This document shows, piece by piece, positions 20,847 to 23,367 of a DNA stretch of 23,367 nt. The stretch covers positions 1 through 23,367 of the IMG/VR virus record IMGVR_UViG_3300025769_014498; one strand, 5' to 3'. Origin of the DNA: a virus. Made by a program: the position numbers and the translations under genes. Position 1 is the stretch's first letter; the number at the start of each line of letters is the position of its first letter. Under the pieces are notes generated by a model that was not told the DNA's origin, did no database searches, and was given only the letters and a program-made list of their open reading frames with translations.

Positions 20847-21578
20847 TTATGGAATCTCCCCGCTAGTTTTAGAATTTAATGAAACTTGGTAAGTTTTAAA
20901 TTCCTCAGAAGGTGGATTTTTAGAAGCATCATAAAATTTACCGTAATTAAAATTAAGAAATTCTTGTAATCCTCTTTTTTTAATCCTTCTTTCAGCAATC
21001 AAAACCATATTTCTATTAATAGTTTCTACTTCTTCTAAAGTTCCATTTAGGGTCCATGGGAGCTTAAATAATCGATACATAGCCCAATCATAGTCCCTAC
21101 TTTTATTGCGTATTTTTAAGAATGTTTCTTTATTTAATTCAATAAAAACAGTTTCATTTACTTTAGTACAAAAATATCTTGTAAAAGCTCCTAATTTATA
21201 ATCATCTAAAGTAGGTTGTGGATAATAAGTTGTTGGGATCTTTCTAACTTTACTTACATCAATTTTTTTAACTCGATTATAATCATTTACCATATCCATA
21301 TTTTGAGTTTGGTTCTGGTAGGTAAGGAAATCGTAGTTTTCAGCGTAATTTTCTATAAAAATAGCTCCTTCTGGTGGGGTTAATTCCCAAAGAAGTTTGC
21401 TTTGATCAATAGTAACTAATTCTTCACTAGGGAGATCATCAGGATTTTTACCCGTAAAGAATCTCCCATCGAAAGTAGCCCAATAAAATCCCTTGTATTC
21501 AGTTCCATCAATGAATTTTTGGTATTCACCTCCGCCGGTAAATAAATTAGTTTTTACTCTGTTCTTTGGTATGTACAT
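20847..21578 (-). CDS. probable virion structural protein (baseplate/tail region)
   Basis: A 243-residue protein beginning MYIPKNRVKTNLFTGGGEYQK. The N-terminal part (DGTEYKGFYWATFDGRFFTGKNP, about 24-46) is a Gly/aromatic-rich pattern that I associate with small structural proteins of T4-like marine phages. The rest is mixed, with a basic helical region (RRIKKRGLQEFLNF) near the end. Its start overlaps the stop of the upstream tail protein gene by one base (TAATG), so the two are expressed together. The structural assignment is an inference from this coupling and the pattern; no enzyme motif is present. Confidence 0.65.
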   Translation of the reverse strand: MYIPKNRVKTNLFTGGGEYQKFIDGTEYKGFYWATFDGRFFTGKNPDDLPSEELVTIDQSKLLWELTPPEGAIFIENYAENYDFLTYQNQTQNMDMVNDYNRVKKIDVSKVRKIPTTYYPQPTLDDYKLGAFTRYFCTKVNETVFIELNKETFLKIRNKSRDYDWAMYRLFKLPWTLNGTLEEVETINRNMVLIAERRIKKRGLQEFLNFNYGKFYDASKNPPSEEFKTYQVSLNSKTSGEIP

Positions 21579-23367
21579 TATCCAAATCCTTTTAAATCTT
21601 TAAATATTGGCGCTATATGTGCAGAATACTCTTTTACATAGTCCTTAACTTTTTGATCATATATTGACTTAGGTAATTGCCCAGGTCCTACATCACCTAA
21701 ATTTTTAATTCTCATTTTAAAACTACCTTCAGGAGCTAAAGTGCCATACATTTTAGCTAATGCTTGAGATGATTGACCTTTAGCAGGATCTAAATATGAA
21801 GTACCAGTTGATTTAGGATCACCAGCAGTACCTGTAAAGGTATAAGTGTAATTGTTTCCTGAAGAATCAAATCCTTTATCTGAGGTACCGGTAACTTGGG
21901 TTCCATTAAATGTAAATGCAGGGCCTATACAACCCATTAACCAACCAACAGCTTTAGGAGCTGTGTGAATTAGAACTGAGCTTCTTGAATATTGATCACT
22001 TGCTCCTGCTCTAAGTTGATCGTATCTCCATTCATTTTTTTCATTACCTATAACGTGGAAACAACCCCCATATTTACTACTAACCATAGCTTTAACCCTA
22101 TATTTATCATTTGGAGGAATACAACTTACCCCATTCTGATTGTTTTTCCAAGGCAATTCAATTGTAGCTAAAGTATATAAAACAGTTTTTTCATCTTTAT
22201 CAAACACCCACATAACCCCATAAGTAGCAAGACCGTTATCAGCTATACGACGTAAAACAACTCTAACTTTTTCATCTTCATTGTTTTGAGCTGGGGCAGG
22301 TGCTGGTAAAGGTGGGGCGTTTTCTCCACCCTGATTTTTCTTAACGTAAGTTTTTGGTTTACCCGGAGCAATTGTTCCTGAATCTGTAGTTCTAGTAGAT
22401 TGACCCGTAGAATTTGTGGTTAAAGGTTTACAAATAGTTTCTATTTTTGTAGTCCACCCATCTAAACCTACACTATGAGAATAACTTTTAATAATTAAAC
22501 CAATTGAATCAGTTTTATATTGGTAAGGAAGACCTTTACCATCGGTTCTAAATGCTTCATAAATTTTCATCCCAGCTAAACCATCAAGAGTCATACTAAA
22601 ATTAAAAGGTAAAAATATATTAGGTTCACTTTTTCCTTCTTGATACAGCTTAGCTTGTGCTTTTTTAGACCAGTTACCAACTACGTTTTTTAAAGGTGAA
22701 ACATAATCACTTCCTAATTCATATCCTTCATAAACTTCATCAAAAGCATCTGCTACTTCTTCAGTCCATAAAGCATCAAATTCATCTTTAGGAGCATTAT
22801 CATCTAAGTCATCTTCGTCTTCTGTTGCTTCAGCTTTAATTGGGGTAAGACGATCAATTAATCCTTTATTATAGGTAGAAAAAGCTGTTGCGTTAGCATT
22901 ATTTCGGGAACCATTGCTTTGAGAGCCAACAGATATTAAAGTAGCAAAACTTTCATTCAATTCTGCTTTTAAATCAAAACTACGAATAAAAGATCCTTCT
23001 TTACCATCATCATTTAAACCAAAAGTATTAAATGTAGCAAGTTGATCAGGATTATTTTCAACTGAGTTTTGAGGGGTTTCAGATATAATAGTAACAGTAT
23101 TTGTTACTTCATCGTATAATACTCTAAAAGTATTAATTCCACCTAAGTTTCTATTTATAGCATCTAAAACTTTTTTTAAGAAAGGATAAAATGGGACATC
23201 TCCAGTTTCTTCATCTCTTAATTCATATAAACATTTTGTAATAAAATCAATTTCAACAAAAACATTTGCTAATTTTCCTAAAGATCTATCACTATCATGT
23301 TGAAAAGAAACAGAAGGTCTTTTGCCTAATTCTTCATTAATATCTGTAGCAGTTACTAAGCTTACTG
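21578..23367 (-). CDS. large tail/baseplate-like structural protein with DUF5675-like domain, 5' part outside window
   Basis: The reading frame stays open from its stop at 21578 to the right edge, giving 595 visible residues; the true start is beyond the window. A TTG codon at 22960 is in frame but is only an internal Leu. Around residues 255-315 the sequence LPFNFSMTLDGLAGMKI... followed by LIIKSYSHSVGLDGWTTKIET resembles tail-hub/baseplate proteins. A Pro-rich linker (about 350-360) follows. Residues about 367-485 (VVLRRIADNGLATYGVMW, SCIPPNDKYRV, VLIHTAPKAVGWLMGCI) resemble DUF5675, a domain seen in phage and bacterial proteins that may act on the cell wall. It is likely a virion component that contacts or opens the host envelope. 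Domain calls are from pattern only. Confidence 0.75.
   Translation of the reverse strand, partial: VSLVTATDINEELGKRPSVSFQHDSDRSLGKLANVFVEIDFITKCLYELRDEETGDVPFYPFLKKVLDAINRNLGGINTFRVLYDEVTNTVTIISETPQNSVENNPDQLATFNTFGLNDDGKEGSFIRSFDLKAELNESFATLISVGSQSNGSRNNANATAFSTYNKGLIDRLTPIKAEATEDEDDLDDNAPKDEFDALWTEEVADAFDEVYEGYELGSDYVSPLKNVVGNWSKKAQAKLYQEGKSEPNIFLPFNFSMTLDGLAGMKIYEAFRTDGKGLPYQYKTDSIGLIIKSYSHSVGLDGWTTKIETICKPLTTNSTGQSTRTTDSGTIAPGKPKTYVKKNQGGENAPPLPAPAPAQNNEDEKVRVVLRRIADNGLATYGVMWVFDKDEKTVLYTLATIELPWKNNQNGVSCIPPNDKYRVKAMVSSKYGGCFHVIGNEKNEWRYDQLRAGASDQYSRSSVLIHTAPKAVGWLMGCIGPAFTFNGTQVTGTSDKGFDSSGNNYTYTFTGTAGDPKSTGTSYLDPAKGQSSQALAKMYGTLAPEGSFKMRIKNLGDVGPGQLPKSIYDQKVKDYVKEYSAHIAPIFKDLKGFG

Noticed and set aside
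21578-22960. A 460-residue gene starting at a TTG codon
   Set aside because: The frame upstream has no stop up to the window edge, so TTG is an internal Leu codon and the gene is partial.
1-23367. tRNA genes, CRISPR arrays, insertion sequences, integrase or attachment sites
   Set aside because: None could be seen; intergenic spaces are too short, and no transposase or integrase motif appears in any frame.

Overview
The window looks like part of the genome of a large lytic tailed phage of the T4 superfamily. It carries a UvsX/RecA-like recombinase, a gp32-like single-strand binding protein, a gp41/DnaB-like helicase, a T4 RNase H-like flap nuclease, class I ribonucleotide reductase (NrdA and NrdB), an endolysin with a small holin-like neighbour, and tail/baseplate-like proteins at one edge. 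The DNA is AT-rich and starts lack Shine-Dalgarno sequences. Four intergenic sites share the motif TTTG-N20-TAYATTTA, which resembles the -33/-7 promoter described for Bacteroidota (TTTG / TAnnTTTG). The likely host is therefore a Bacteroidota (Flavobacteria-like) bacterium; this is an inference, not a match to a named phage.

Almost everything is on the minus strand and is read from right to left. (1) 23367-20847: structural proteins, with the first one cut by the window edge. (2) 20815-12014: replication and nucleotide metabolism, namely a short, divergent family A DNA polymerase, an unknown protein, a promoter, then gp32-like SSB, UvsX-like, flap nuclease, replicative helicase, NrdB and NrdA. 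A small membrane protein and a strong terminator close this block. (3) 11679-8564: lysis and membrane block, with holin-like protein, PGRP-type amidase, a membrane-anchored GAF-like protein and a four-helix membrane protein with a coiled coil and an EF-hand. (4) 8511-5716: small accessory proteins, including an alpha/beta hydrolase and a protein with two AT-hooks. (5) 5685-1: a cassette for 7-deazaguanine DNA modification.

In block 5, FolE, QueD, QueE and QueC together make preQ0 from GTP, and a DpdA-like transglycosylase would swap it for guanine in DNA. Thioredoxin, a hypoxanthine/guanine phosphoribosyltransferase and a staphylococcal-nuclease-like enzyme lie between them. No QueF-like reductase or amidotransferase was seen in the window, so the simplest prediction is dPreQ0 in the phage DNA. 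The QueD and QueC proteins lack several of the usual zinc ligands.

The one plus-strand gene I find is a 49-residue lipoprotein at 7325-7474, too short for routine gene calling. It sits between two minus-strand transcription units, next to a promoter whose spacer contains a GC-rich hairpin. The same promoter-plus-hairpin element occurs again at 8529-8560. No tRNA, CRISPR array or insertion sequence was seen, and no stretch longer than 300 bases lacks a gene.
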